Assembly (NCBI RefSeq): GCF_001898325.1
Contig: NZ_MKTR01000002.1
Location: 1-64,000, forward strand
Direction: 5' to 3'
Source of the DNA: Microbacterium sp. 67-17
Lineage (GTDB): Bacteria; Actinomycetota; Actinomycetes; Actinomycetales; Microbacteriaceae
Length of the DNA stretch: 64,000 nt
Every line of letters begins with the position of its first letter. Position 1 is the stretch's first letter. Below are positions 17,369 through 25,157 of this stretch, in pieces. The notes under the pieces are model-generated. The model had not been told where the DNA came from. It saw only the letters and a list, made by a program, of their open reading frames with translations, and did no database searches. A program made the position numbers and the translations under genes.

Positions 17369-18179
17369 GCTCGGCTCCCTCGGAACGCGCTGGCTCGGCG
17401 TCGGACTTGCCTCAGCGCTCGCCGTCCTCACCGTCGGGCTTGCGGTCACGGGCCGACTGTCGCTCTACATCAACCCTGAGTCGGCGTGGTTCGCGGTCGG
17501 GATGTCGGTGATCGTGCTGATCGGAGCGGTCGCATCGTTCGCGCTTCCGCTGGGCGCCGAAGAAGACCACGGACACGATCATGAGGATGCCGGGGCCGCG
17601 CGACACACGGATGCCGACCATGGCCGGGCCTCGATGGAGACTGAAGAGGGTCACGCGCACGCCCACGCTCGGCATCCGGTGGCCCTCGCGGGCACGGTGA
17701 TCGCCGGAGTGCTTGCCAGCGCCGTCGTGATCGGTGCCCTCGCGCTACCACCGTCGTCCCTGTCTCCGCAGTTCGCCTCGACGAGCACCTCGACCACGCC
17801 GGTCCTGTTCGGCGGCCGGGATGTCGTCACCCTCGCCTCGACAGGCGATACGGCGACCTTCGGGGTCGGGGAATGGGCAACGGTGTTCGCGACCGCGACA
17901 GACCCGGCATCCTTCGACGGCGACGCCGTCACCCTGACCGGCTTCGTCGCCCCGGGCGACGCCGGGACCGGCTTCTTGCTGTCGCGTTTTGTCATCACCC
18001 ACTGCGTTATCGACGCGCAGCTGGCAGCCGTTCCCATCTCGTGGGGTGGCACGGCAGCGCCCGAGGGCGAGTGGGCGACCGTGACGGGCACGGTGCGCTC
18101 GGACTCCGCAGGGCGCCTGCACATCGCGGCCGAGTCGGTGGAGGCCGTGCCCGAGCCCGAGGACCCGTATGAGTACTGA
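17361..18179 (+). CDS. TIGR03943/DUF1980 family membrane protein
   Basis: 272-residue partner of the DUF318 permease. It has two N-terminal transmembrane helices, a His/Asp/Glu-rich cytoplasmic loop (DHGHDHED and GHAHAHARH), a third helix, and an extracytoplasmic C-terminal domain of about 150 residues containing one Cys (ITHCVID). The layout matches the YcgQ-type family. The His loop supports binding of zinc or another divalent metal. TTG at 17361 overlaps the preceding stop; the protein starts MPRLGSL. The next gene starts inside its last codons. Confidence 0.75.
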   Translation: MPRLGSLGTRWLGVGLASALAVLTVGLAVTGRLSLYINPESAWFAVGMSVIVLIGAVASFALPLGAEEDHGHDHEDAGAARHTDADHGRASMETEEGHAHAHARHPVALAGTVIAGVLASAVVIGALALPPSSLSPQFASTSTSTTPVLFGGRDVVTLASTGDTATFGVGEWATVFATATDPASFDGDAVTLTGFVAPGDAGTGFLLSRFVITHCVIDAQLAAVPISWGGTAAPEGEWATVTGTVRSDSAGRLHIAAESVEAVPEPEDPYEY

Positions 18180-19623
18180 CGCCGGCCGAGGTCGCCAGGC
18201 GCCGGCTCCGTCGCGGCGCCAGCGAGCAGCGCGGCGCCGGCTGCGCGGGTTCGTCCTCGGGTTCGTCGGGGTTGCCGCAGCCATCGGGCTCGTCGGAGCG
18301 CTCGGTGCCGCGGCAACTGTCCTGATGGGTCCGCGTGTGACGACGGTGCAGGTCGACCCGGCCGCAGCGATCTCGGCATCCGGGTCCCGGCTCATCGTGA
18401 CGACCTCGCAGTCGCTCGCCGACGTCGATCCTGCTTCGGTGACCGTGACACCCGCAACGCCGTTCGATATCGACACCTCGGGCCGCAGCATCGGCCTGCG
18501 CTTCACGGTGCCGCTGGATGCCGACACCGAGTACACCGTCACAATCGACGGGGTGACCGGATTGTCGGGTGGTCCGTCATCCACGATCACTGAGTCGTTC
18601 CAGACTCCGCCGAGCGAGGTGTTCCTGCTGCAGCGCGGCACAGTCGACGGCGACACCATCTTCCGCACCGACCTGACCGGTGAGGCCGCCGTCGCGGTAT
18701 TCGCTCACTCGCACATCGAGGACTACCGCGCGACCCGTGATCACCTGGTCGTGCTCGTCGACGAGGACGGCGAGAGTGCGCTCATCATGACCGACCTCGA
18801 CGGGCAGAACCCGGTCGAGTTGACCCTGCCGGGCACGGGATACATTGCTGACCTGCAGATCGCCGACCGCGGTGAGCGAATCGGGTACCTGTTCACCTCG
18901 GCGACGGTCGGGACGGGAACCGGCGACGAATCGGCGCTGTACACGGCATCGCTCGATACCCCGACCGCCGAGCCGGCGAAGGTCGTCGTCGCAGGGGCCG
19001 ACGAGCGCGTCGCGCAATGGTCGTTCGTGCCCGACACCGACAGTGTGCTGCTGGTCGCCTTCGACGGGACCCTGTTGCTGACCGCCCCCGACGGATCGGC
19101 TCCGACAGCTCTCGGGCTCGCGCTCGCGATCGATGGCATCGCGCCTGGAACCGCCCAGGCGATCGTCGAGCGCGTCGACGGGCTCGTCGTGCTCGACCTG
19201 CTCACCGGAGAGGAGACACCGCTGGATGTGGGCGACGACCCGGCGGTGATCGGCAGCGTCATGCCGCTCCCGCGCGGCGGCACCCTGCGCACGACGTTCC
19301 CGATCGCCGATAGCGGACTGCCGACCGGTGCGACATCCGTCGTTCTCGTTGATGACGCCGGTGCATCGGCGGAGGTGTTCTCGGCGCCGGATACCGACGC
19401 CGTCCTGCAGACGTGCGTGTCGCCCAGCGGTCAATACGCGGCGATGCTCGTGGCGCCCGACCTGGCATCCAACCCATACGACACCTACCAGCTGCCGCTC
19501 CCCGCGACGGTGGAAACGCACATCGTCGAATTGCCACGGGACGAGAGCTCACAAGCCCGCGAACTGGTCGCGCTCGCCGGCTCGTCGATCTCGTGGTGCC
19601 GACAGTCGGTGTCGTGGCGGTGA
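18169..19623 (+). CDS. membrane-anchored extracytoplasmic protein, Ig-like plus beta-propeller-like
   Basis: 484-residue protein with a basic N terminus, one transmembrane helix (about residues 27-53) and a large outside part. Residues about 60-145 resemble a bacterial Ig-like domain (SbsA/Big_5 type: VTVTPATPFDIDTS, then PLDADTEYTVTI). The remaining 330 residues show repeated VLLV/LDLDG-like beta blades, like a propeller-type periplasmic protein. The ATG lies inside the end of the DUF1980 gene, so it is co-translated with the metal permease pair. No specific function is known. Confidence 0.6.
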   Translation: MSTDAGRGRQAPAPSRRQRAARRRLRGFVLGFVGVAAAIGLVGALGAAATVLMGPRVTTVQVDPAAAISASGSRLIVTTSQSLADVDPASVTVTPATPFDIDTSGRSIGLRFTVPLDADTEYTVTIDGVTGLSGGPSSTITESFQTPPSEVFLLQRGTVDGDTIFRTDLTGEAAVAVFAHSHIEDYRATRDHLVVLVDEDGESALIMTDLDGQNPVELTLPGTGYIADLQIADRGERIGYLFTSATVGTGTGDESALYTASLDTPTAEPAKVVVAGADERVAQWSFVPDTDSVLLVAFDGTLLLTAPDGSAPTALGLALAIDGIAPGTAQAIVERVDGLVVLDLLTGEETPLDVGDDPAVIGSVMPLPRGGTLRTTFPIADSGLPTGATSVVLVDDAGASAEVFSAPDTDAVLQTCVSPSGQYAAMLVAPDLASNPYDTYQLPLPATVETHIVELPRDESSQARELVALAGSSISWCRQSVSWR

Positions 19624-20318
19624 TGATTCCCGACGGTCTGCGACCTGCAACGCGCTCCGACCTCTCGGCGTTGCCGGTTGACGTGGCCCCGACACTCCTC
19701 GGTGCGCACCTGATCGTTGAGGCTGGCGGTGAACGGGTCGTCGCCCGTCTCACCGAGGTCGAGGCCTACCACGGCGTCGGAACCGGCGAGATTCCCGATC
19801 CCGGATCCCACGCGCGGTCGGGCAGAAGCGCTCGCAATGCGACGATGTGGGGCCCGCCCGGCCACCTCTACGTGTACCTCAGTCACGGCATCCATTCGTG
19901 CGTCAACGTCGTGTGTGCACCGGCGGGCGTCGCCGGCGGTGTGCTGCTGCGGGCTGCCGAGATCGTCGAGGGCGCTGAGATCGCAAGGCGGCGCCGCTTC
20001 GCGGTGCGGGAGCCGGGGCCCGCGCGGGACCTCGCACGCGGACCCGGCAGGCTCGGACAGGCCGTCGGCCTGCATCATGCGGAGCACGACGGCATCGATG
20101 CCGTCACCGGTGCGAAGCAGTCCGGCGCCACCGCACGGCTGCTGCTGCCCGAGGAACCGCTGGCGCACGTGGCGACGGGGCCGCGGGTCGGCGTTGCGGG
20201 AGTCGCGGGCACGGATGCCTACCCCTGGCGGTTCTGGATCCCGGGCGACCCGACGGTCTCGGCCTTTCGCTGGGGTCGGGGCGCAGGAGGGGCGCGCGGA
20301 GCTACCGTGCTAGACTGA
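19623..20318 (+). CDS. 3-methyladenine DNA glycosylase (AAG/Mpg family)
   Basis: 231-residue DNA repair enzyme that excises alkylated purines such as 3-methyladenine from DNA. Family motifs are visible: LTEVEAYHGVG with the catalytic Glu, DPGSHARSGRSARNATMWGPPGHLYVYLSHG cut here into its recognisable HARSG, RNATMW and YVYLSHGIHSCVNVV pieces, and the DLARGPGRLGQA purine-binding segment. TGATG overlap couples it to the preceding gene; GTG at 19620 is one codon upstream. Its last codons contain the -10 box of the rpmB promoter. Confidence 0.9.
   Translation: MIPDGLRPATRSDLSALPVDVAPTLLGAHLIVEAGGERVVARLTEVEAYHGVGTGEIPDPGSHARSGRSARNATMWGPPGHLYVYLSHGIHSCVNVVCAPAGVAGGVLLRAAEIVEGAEIARRRRFAVREPGPARDLARGPGRLGQAVGLHHAEHDGIDAVTGAKQSGATARLLLPEEPLAHVATGPRVGVAGVAGTDAYPWRFWIPGDPTVSAFRWGRGAGGARGATVLD
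20308..20316 (+). promoter_or_regulatory. extended -10 promoter for the rpmB operon
   Basis: TGCTAGACT is an extended -10 (TGnTAnnnT) overlapping the end of the glycosylase gene. No good -35 is visible. Transcription would start near 20323, giving a leader of about 137 nt before rpmB. No Zur box is present here. Confidence 0.6.
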
Positions 20319-20322
20319 CTCT

Positions 20323-20459
20323 TTGTCTGCGCGCACTCCAGCACGCAGTTCGTACCCCTCCCTCATCATCCGGCCAGAAATGGTCTGTCGAGTGCGGGGT
20401 GCAGACAAGGGATCTTGGGTGAGGCCGTCCGGCTTCACGGTACAGAAGGAGACATCACC
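20323..20459 (+). ncRNA. structured 5' leader of rpmB-rpmG-rpsN
   Basis: Long-range complementarity closes most of the leader: TTGTCTGC (20323-20330) pairs with GCAGACAA (20401-20408), and GCACTC (20333-20338) with GAGTGC (20390-20395). Inside lies a perfect GNRA hairpin, GGCCA-GAAA-TGGTC (20372-20385, one G-U pair). The remaining 50 nt up to rpmB contain the AGAAGGAGA ribosome-binding site. This looks like a cis-regulatory ribosomal-protein leader; I cannot match it to a named family. Confidence 0.5.
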
Positions 20460-20696
20460 ATGGCTGCAGTGTGCCAGGTGACTGGAGCGGTTCCCGGCTT
20501 CGGTCACAACATCTCGCACTCGCACCGCCGGACGAAGCGCCGCTTCGACCCGAACGTGCAGAAGAAGACCTACTACGTGCCCTCGCTCGGTCGTAAGGTC
20601 ACCCTGAACGTGTCCGCCAAGGGCATCAAGGTGATCGACGCGCGCGGCATCGAGTCGGTTGTGAAGGACCTCATCGCGAAGGGTGTGAAGCTCTAA
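20460..20696 (+). CDS. rpmB: 50S ribosomal protein L28, zinc-independent form
   Basis: 78-residue ribosomal protein bL28, part of the large subunit. The N terminus [19 protein letters not shown] and [14 protein letters not shown] are typical. Only one Cys is present, so it is the C-minus (zinc-free) form. AGAAGGAGA precedes the ATG. Its stop overlaps the ATG of rpmG (TAATG). In related actinobacteria the rpmB-rpmG-rpsN trio of zinc-free proteins is often a Zur-repressed duplicate set, but no Zur box lies upstream here. Confidence 0.96.
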   Translation: MAAVCQVTGAVPGFGHNISHSHRRTKRRFDPNVQKKTYYVPSLGRKVTLNVSAKGIKVIDARGIESVVKDLIAKGVKL

Positions 20697-20866
20697 TGGC
20701 GAAGAAGGCTCAGGACGTCCGTCCGATCATCAAGCTGCGCTCGACCGCCGGCACGGGGTACACCTACGTGACGCGCAAGAACCGCCGCAACAACCCTGAC
20801 CGCATCGTGCTGAAGAAGTACGACCCGGTCATCCGCAAGCACGTCGAATTCCGAGAGGAGCGCTGA
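20696..20866 (+). CDS. rpmG: 50S ribosomal protein L33, zinc-independent form
   Basis: 56-residue bL33. It begins [19 protein letters not shown] and contains [18 protein letters not shown], typical of the family, but has no Cys at all, so the CxxC pairs of the zinc form are absent. The start overlaps the rpmB stop by one base, and rpsN begins two bases after its stop, so the three genes form a tight operon. Confidence 0.96.
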   Translation: MAKKAQDVRPIIKLRSTAGTGYTYVTRKNRRNNPDRIVLKKYDPVIRKHVEFREER

Positions 20867-20868
20867 TC

Positions 20869-21174
20869 ATGGCCAAGAAGAGCAAGATTGCCCGTAACCA
20901 GCAGCGCCAGGCGGTCGTCGACCGTTACGCTGCCAAGCGCCTCGAGCTCAAGAAGCAGCTCGTGGACCCCAACGCAACCGACGAGCAGCGCGAAGCCGCC
21001 CGCGTCGGCCTGCAGAAGCTTCCCCGCAACGCGTCGCCGGTGCGCCTGCGCAGCCGTGACGCGATCGACGGTCGCCCCCGCGGCGTGCTGACGAAGTTCG
21101 GCATCTCGCGTGTGCGCTTCCGCGACATGGCCCACCGTGGCGAACTGCCCGGTGTGACCAAGTCGAGCTGGTAA
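20869..21174 (+). CDS. rpsN: 30S ribosomal protein S14, long zinc-independent form
   Basis: 101-residue uS14 of the small subunit. The length and absence of CxxC motifs show the long, zinc-free type; [14 protein letters not shown] and [14 protein letters not shown] are conserved. GAGAGGAGC precedes the ATG at 20869. The last codons (SSW-stop) form the first copy of a 34-bp tandem repeat that continues into the intergenic region, followed by a strong terminator. Confidence 0.96.
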   Translation: MAKKSKIARNQQRQAVVDRYAAKRLELKKQLVDPNATDEQREAARVGLQKLPRNASPVRLRSRDAIDGRPRGVLTKFGISRVRFRDMAHRGELPGVTKSSW

Positions 21175-21253
21175 GCCAGCCCGCGAACAAGCACTGTCGA
21201 GCTGGTAAGCCAGCCCGCGAACAGGCACTGTCGAGCTGGTAAGCCAGCCCGCG
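21162..21253 (+). repeat. 34-bp tandem repeat, 2.7 copies, starting in the rpsN 3' end
   Basis: Units begin at 21162, 21196 and 21230 with GTCGAGCTGGTAAGCCAGCC and differ by one or two bases. The first unit contains the last four codons and stop of rpsN, so each later unit repeats the coding tail outside the gene. Each unit also contains the small inverted repeat GCTGG-TAAG-CCAGC. It looks like slipped-strand duplication of the gene end. Confidence 0.9.
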
Positions 21254-21259
21254 GACGTC

Positions 21260-21291
21260 AAGGCCCGGCATCCTCAGGGATGCCGGGCCTT
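21260..21291 (+). terminator. intrinsic terminator of the rpmB-rpmG-rpsN operon
   Basis: A 14-bp perfect stem, AAGGCCCGGCATCC (21260-21273) and GGATGCCGGGCCTT (21278-21291), closes a TCAG loop and is followed by TCGTGTTCC. The T tract is weak, as is common in high-GC actinobacteria. Confidence 0.85.
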
Positions 21292-21304
21292 TCGTGTTCC
21301 CGCG

Positions 21305-21394
21305 GTGGGTTGCACTGAGAATCCGATTCGGCGCCGAATTCGGGGTTCCGGAGAGGATTCTCGGCGCCCAAACGGATTCTCGCGTGTGGGTTGC
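21305..21394. repeat. intergenic palindromic repeat element between rpsN and the HU gene
   Basis: The 438-bp gap between rpsN and the HU gene holds, after the terminator, a 90-bp element. It contains direct repeats GTGGGTTGC (21305-21313, 21386-21394), GAGAATCCG (21317-21325) inverted as CGGATTCTC (21373-21381), a second GGATTCTC (21355-21362), two GGCGCC cores, and the palindrome ATTCGGCGCCGAAT. Apart from this and the HU promoter I see no gene in the gap. Confidence 0.6.
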
Positions 21395-21515
21395 GCGGAT
21401 TGAGCGCCGCTGACCGTAGAAGTCACGGCAGTCACATGCGTCACTCCCGTGACGCGACACGCCGCGAAACGGATGCCTCCGGCGGGGAAATCCGCGGAAT
21501 TCCGGGGTTCGTGGG

Positions 21516-21521
21516 TATATT
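21516..21521 (+). promoter_or_regulatory. -10 element of the HU gene
   Basis: TATATT is an excellent -10 hexamer in GC-rich sequence about 92 nt before the HU start; no clear -35 is visible. The leader carries TTGGAGGAC 9 nt before the ATG. Confidence 0.5.
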
Positions 21522-21612
21522 CGAGGTCGGTCGGCAAGAGACCAGCCGAGAGCCACCAGCTTTCGGTCCATGCACGAGGGCGGGGACTTCACCGCCTTGG
21601 AGGACAACCACA

Positions 21613-21900
21613 ATGGCTGAAAAGTCCATCACCAAGACCGAGCTCGTCGCGAGCATCGCAAGCGCAACCGGTCAGAGCCAGGCCACCGTTTCGGGCGTCG
21701 TCGACGCGCTGTTCACCACTGTCGCCGAGGCCGTCGCCAAGGGCAGCAAGGTGTCGATCCCGGGCTGGGTCTCGTTCGAGCAGGTCGCCACCTCCGCTCG
21801 CACGGGCCGCAACCCGCAGACCGGCGAAGAGATCAAGATCCCCGCCGGCAAGCGCGTCAAGGTCTCGGCTGGCGCCAAGCTCAAGGCTGCCGCCAAGTAA
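21613..21900 (+). CDS. HU family DNA-binding protein
   Basis: 95-residue nucleoid protein of the HU/IHF family that bends and compacts DNA. It begins MAEKSITKTELVASIA and ends in a Lys/Ala-rich tail. The conserved beta-arm segment is visible (ARTGRNPQTGEEIKIPA). Unlike mycobacterial HupB it lacks a long basic C-terminal extension, so it is the short type. A GGAGG lies upstream of the ATG, and a strong hairpin terminator follows, so it is monocistronic. Confidence 0.95.
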   Translation: MAEKSITKTELVASIASATGQSQATVSGVVDALFTTVAEAVAKGSKVSIPGWVSFEQVATSARTGRNPQTGEEIKIPAGKRVKVSAGAKLKAAAK

Positions 21901-21918
21901 GACCCTTCGTCTTCACCT

Positions 21919-21956
21919 CGAAAGGGGAGCGTCCGCCCGCGGATGCTCCCCTTTCG
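21919..21956 (+). terminator. intrinsic terminator of the HU gene
   Basis: The arms CGAAAGGGGAGCGTCCG (21919-21935) and CGGATGCTCCCCTTTCG (21940-21956) form a 17-bp stem with one G-U pair and a CCCG loop. The 3' arm supplies CCCCTTTCG instead of a U tract. It lies 18 nt before the next gene start. Confidence 0.85.
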
Positions 21957-21974
21957 CGCGCGTAGGCTGAGGGG

Positions 21975-23951
21975 ATGGATTCCCGCCTGCTGCGGGCGAT
22001 CGGCCCGGCGACGCTCGTGACGGTCGCCGTCGTCGTGATGGTCGCCGCCCTTGCGTACGGTGGTGGCGCCGCGCCGCTGGTGATCGCGGATGCGGGACCC
22101 GTCGTTCGTTGGGGTCTGCCGACAGCGACGCTGGTCTTCAACCTCGCCGCGGCCGGGATGCTGGGATCGCTCATCCTGGCCCTGTTCGCTCTCAAAGCCG
22201 GCGATAAGGCCTTCACTGTCTCTGTGGATGTCGCATCCGTCTCGGCGGCAGTGTTCACCGTCGCTGCCGGCGTCACGGGGTTCTTCACGTTCATCGACGC
22301 CTTCAACGCCCAGGTGGCGCTCGGCCCCGAGTTCGGTTCGCAGTTCGGCAGGTTCCTGACAGACACCGATCTCGGCCGGGCGTGGCTGCTCACCACCATT
22401 TTCGGGGCGGTGCTCACGGTTCTCACGTTCGCGGTCCGCTCGTGGACGGGCACCTTCCTCGTCGCTCTCCTCGCGATCGCCGCGCTCGTGCCGGTGGGCA
22501 CGCAGGGTCACTCGGGTGAGGAGGCCAACCACAACGCCGCCGTGATGGCGACGGTGCTCCACATCGAGGGAGCAGCGCTCTGGCTCGGTGGCTTGATGCT
22601 GCTGATCGTCATCCGCCCGGTGCTGCCGACGGATCGGATGACGACGGTGCTGCGCCGCTATTCGACGGTCGCGATCGTCGCCTTCGTCGTCGTTGCGGCA
22701 TCCGGGTACGTGCGCGGTGTCATCGGCGTCGTGACGTGGGAAGCGATGCTCTCGCCGTACGGCGCGATCCTGACCGTCAAGATCGTCGCCCTCGTTGCGA
22801 TGGGGCTGCTCGGCGCGTGGTATCGGCTTCGGCTGATCGATCGACTGCGCGAGCGCCGCGCATCCCGGTTCTTCTGGTGGCTGATCCTGGCCGAGATCGG
22901 GTTCATGGGACTTGCCAGCGGCGCCGCCGTCGCGCTCGCGCGGACCCCGCCGCCGGTCGATACTTCGCTGCCCGAACTGCGTACGCCGGCCGAGTTCCTT
23001 ACGGGCGCGGCGCTACCACCCGAGCTGACGCCCTGGCAGTGGGTGGCCGCGTGGGAGATCGACCTCCTGTGGGCACTGCTGTGTGCCTTTGCGGCATTCT
23101 TCTATCTCGCCGGCGTGTGGCGCCTTCGCGCGCGCGGCGACCGGTGGCCGCTGTATCGCACGGTGCTGTTCCTGTCGGGCCTGGTCATGCTCGCGTGGAT
23201 CACCAACGGTGCGCACAACGTCTATCAGGAGTACCTGTTCAGCGTGCACATGTTCGGACACATGGCTCTGACGATGGGCATCCCGCTGCTGCTGGTCGCG
23301 GGTGCTCCAGTCACGCTCGCGCTGCGAGCTGTGCGCAAGCGGGATGACGGCACGCGCGGCGGCCGCGAGTGGATCCTCTGGGCCATCCACACGCCGTTTG
23401 CGAAGGTCGTCACCAATCCGTTCTTCGCCGCGGGGAACTTCGTACTCTCGCTCTGGCTCTTCTACTACACCGACCTGTTCCGCTGGAGTCTGTACGACCA
23501 CCTCGGGCATGAGTGGATGATCTTCCACTTCCTGATCACGGGGTATCTGTTCGTGCTGTCGCTGATCGGCATCGATCCGGTCCCCTACCGCCTTCCCTAC
23601 CCATTCCGCTTGCTCATCCTGATCGGGGTCATGGCGATGCACGCCTTCTTCGGCATCGCGATCATGATGAACAGCGGGCTGATGGTCGCCGAGTGGTTCG
23701 GTGCGATGGGCCGCACGTGGGGGGCGACGCCGCTCGAAGACCAGTACATCGGCGGTGGCATCGCGTGGTCGATCGGAGAGATCCCCACCCTCATCCTGGC
23801 GATCACGGTTGCCATCCAGTGGAGCCGCAGTGACGAGCGAGCGCAACGGCGCGAGGACCGGCAGGCCGATCGCACAGCGGATGCCGAACTCGAGGAGTAC
23901 AACGCACGGCTGGCTCAGCTCGCCGAGCGGGACTCACGCGTCGGCCGCTGA
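21975..23951 (+). CDS. CopD / cytochrome c oxidase assembly (CtaG-like) fusion
   Basis: 658-residue polytopic membrane protein in two halves. Residues about 1-330 form a CopD-type copper-resistance domain with eight or nine helices and a conserved GHSGEEANHNAAVMA loop. Residues about 345-620 form a caa3-type CtaG-like domain with Met/His-rich helices such as HMFGHMALTMGIPLL. The tail is a charged coiled-coil-prone cytoplasmic segment. Such fusions are common in actinobacteria and are thought to supply copper to cytochrome c oxidase. ATG at 21975 lies 6 nt after TAGGCT (leaderless). Confidence 0.88.
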   Translation: MDSRLLRAIGPATLVTVAVVVMVAALAYGGGAAPLVIADAGPVVRWGLPTATLVFNLAAAGMLGSLILALFALKAGDKAFTVSVDVASVSAAVFTVAAGVTGFFTFIDAFNAQVALGPEFGSQFGRFLTDTDLGRAWLLTTIFGAVLTVLTFAVRSWTGTFLVALLAIAALVPVGTQGHSGEEANHNAAVMATVLHIEGAALWLGGLMLLIVIRPVLPTDRMTTVLRRYSTVAIVAFVVVAASGYVRGVIGVVTWEAMLSPYGAILTVKIVALVAMGLLGAWYRLRLIDRLRERRASRFFWWLILAEIGFMGLASGAAVALARTPPPVDTSLPELRTPAEFLTGAALPPELTPWQWVAAWEIDLLWALLCAFAAFFYLAGVWRLRARGDRWPLYRTVLFLSGLVMLAWITNGAHNVYQEYLFSVHMFGHMALTMGIPLLLVAGAPVTLALRAVRKRDDGTRGGREWILWAIHTPFAKVVTNPFFAAGNFVLSLWLFYYTDLFRWSLYDHLGHEWMIFHFLITGYLFVLSLIGIDPVPYRLPYPFRLLILIGVMAMHAFFGIAIMMNSGLMVAEWFGAMGRTWGATPLEDQYIGGGIAWSIGEIPTLILAITVAIQWSRSDERAQRREDRQADRTADAELEEYNARLAQLAERDSRVGR

Positions 23952-23964
23952 GCGCGGCCCTGCC

Positions 23965-25089
23965 TCACCCGAGCAGAATCGATGCCGTGCCGTCGGGGAG
24001 GATGTCGATCGTTCCCGTGACGACGAAGGGGACGTCGACGCTGACATCGCTCACGCTGCCGTCGAACAGCGAGCGGGAGCGAAGCTCGATGTGGGCCATG
24101 GCGGCTGACTCGGCGATGCGCCACCCGGCGCCGTCGGCGACGAGCGAGACGGTCGGGTCTTGCACGATCGACCACGTCGGCAGGGTCACGATGCGGTCGG
24201 TGAGGTCGAACCCGAACGGGCAGGCGGTGGGCTGCAGGACCTCTTGCTGTGTGCACTCGTCGAGGAAGGCATCCACTTTCTCTTGCACGAGCGCGACAAA
24301 CTCGTCGGATGCCGTTGCGGTGACGCTGACCGGGACACTGGTGAACGGGACGTCCGAGAGCATTGCCACGCCCGGTGAGGTGGCCGTGGGAGTATCGACG
24401 GTCACCGAGTAGATGCCGGGCGAGAACACCAGCAGGGGGATCGGCGCAGACAGGTCGGCGGCGGCTCCGTCCGGTGAGACCTGCCGTTTGTCCACGCTGA
24501 AGCCGTTCACCGCGAACTGTGACGAGCCGTTCACGGTGAGATCCATCACCGCGATCGGGCTCTGCGCGAACTCCCACCGGGGGAAGATCCCGTTCATGCC
24601 GTCTTGCCTGACCGAGAATGTCGTGGACGCCTCGTGGCCGCCCGCGGTGTACGCGAGGGTCACCGCGATGGTGTCGCCGGTGTTCGTCTCGGAGACGACG
24701 CGGATGTCGCTGAGATCGCCGAGTGCGCTCGATCGCAGGAAGTCCTCGGAGGCGTCCGCGGGGAGGCCGGCGGCCTCCAGGTCGGCAGATGAGACCGCGA
24801 CTCCGGGCACGGCGAGTGCCTGCGTGGCATTGCCGTCGGCGAGCAGGTTTGCGTAGCGGACCACGAACGCCGATGGGCCGTAGAACTGGGCGTAGAGCGT
24901 CGCGCCCGCCGCGATGAATGCGGCGATGAGCAGTGCGCCGATGGCCGAGAGAATCACGAGGTCGCCGGCAACGGCGCGGCGCGCATCCCCGCGGCCGCGA
25001 TGCGATGCGCGCGGCGCAGAGTCCGCCGTGACCGTCGAGTCGGGCGCGGTGGCAGCACTGCCCGACGCCATCTCCCCCGTGGTGCTCAC
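23965..25089 (-). CDS. single-pass membrane protein with large extracytoplasmic domain, unknown
   Basis: 374-residue protein with a 40-residue cytoplasmic N terminus, one transmembrane helix (about residues 42-66) and a beta-rich outside region with two Cys (CTQQ...TACPFG) that may form a disulfide. I do not recognise a domain; the layout is common for Microbacteriaceae proteins of unknown function. GTG at 25089 lies 6 nt from a minus-strand TAGACT (25096-25101), so it is leaderless. It diverges from the helicase gene, and the 68-bp gap holds both promoters. Confidence 0.65.
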   Translation of the reverse strand: MSTTGEMASGSAATAPDSTVTADSAPRASHRGRGDARRAVAGDLVILSAIGALLIAAFIAAGATLYAQFYGPSAFVVRYANLLADGNATQALAVPGVAVSSADLEAAGLPADASEDFLRSSALGDLSDIRVVSETNTGDTIAVTLAYTAGGHEASTTFSVRQDGMNGIFPRWEFAQSPIAVMDLTVNGSSQFAVNGFSVDKRQVSPDGAAADLSAPIPLLVFSPGIYSVTVDTPTATSPGVAMLSDVPFTSVPVSVTATASDEFVALVQEKVDAFLDECTQQEVLQPTACPFGFDLTDRIVTLPTWSIVQDPTVSLVADGAGWRIAESAAMAHIELRSRSLFDGSVSDVSVDVPFVVTGTIDILPDGTASILLG

Positions 25090-25157
25090 GGCACCAGTCT
25101 AGAAACGACCCGCTGTGAGGACGCCCTGCCGCGGCGTGCGCTGGGTAGCATGGCCCG

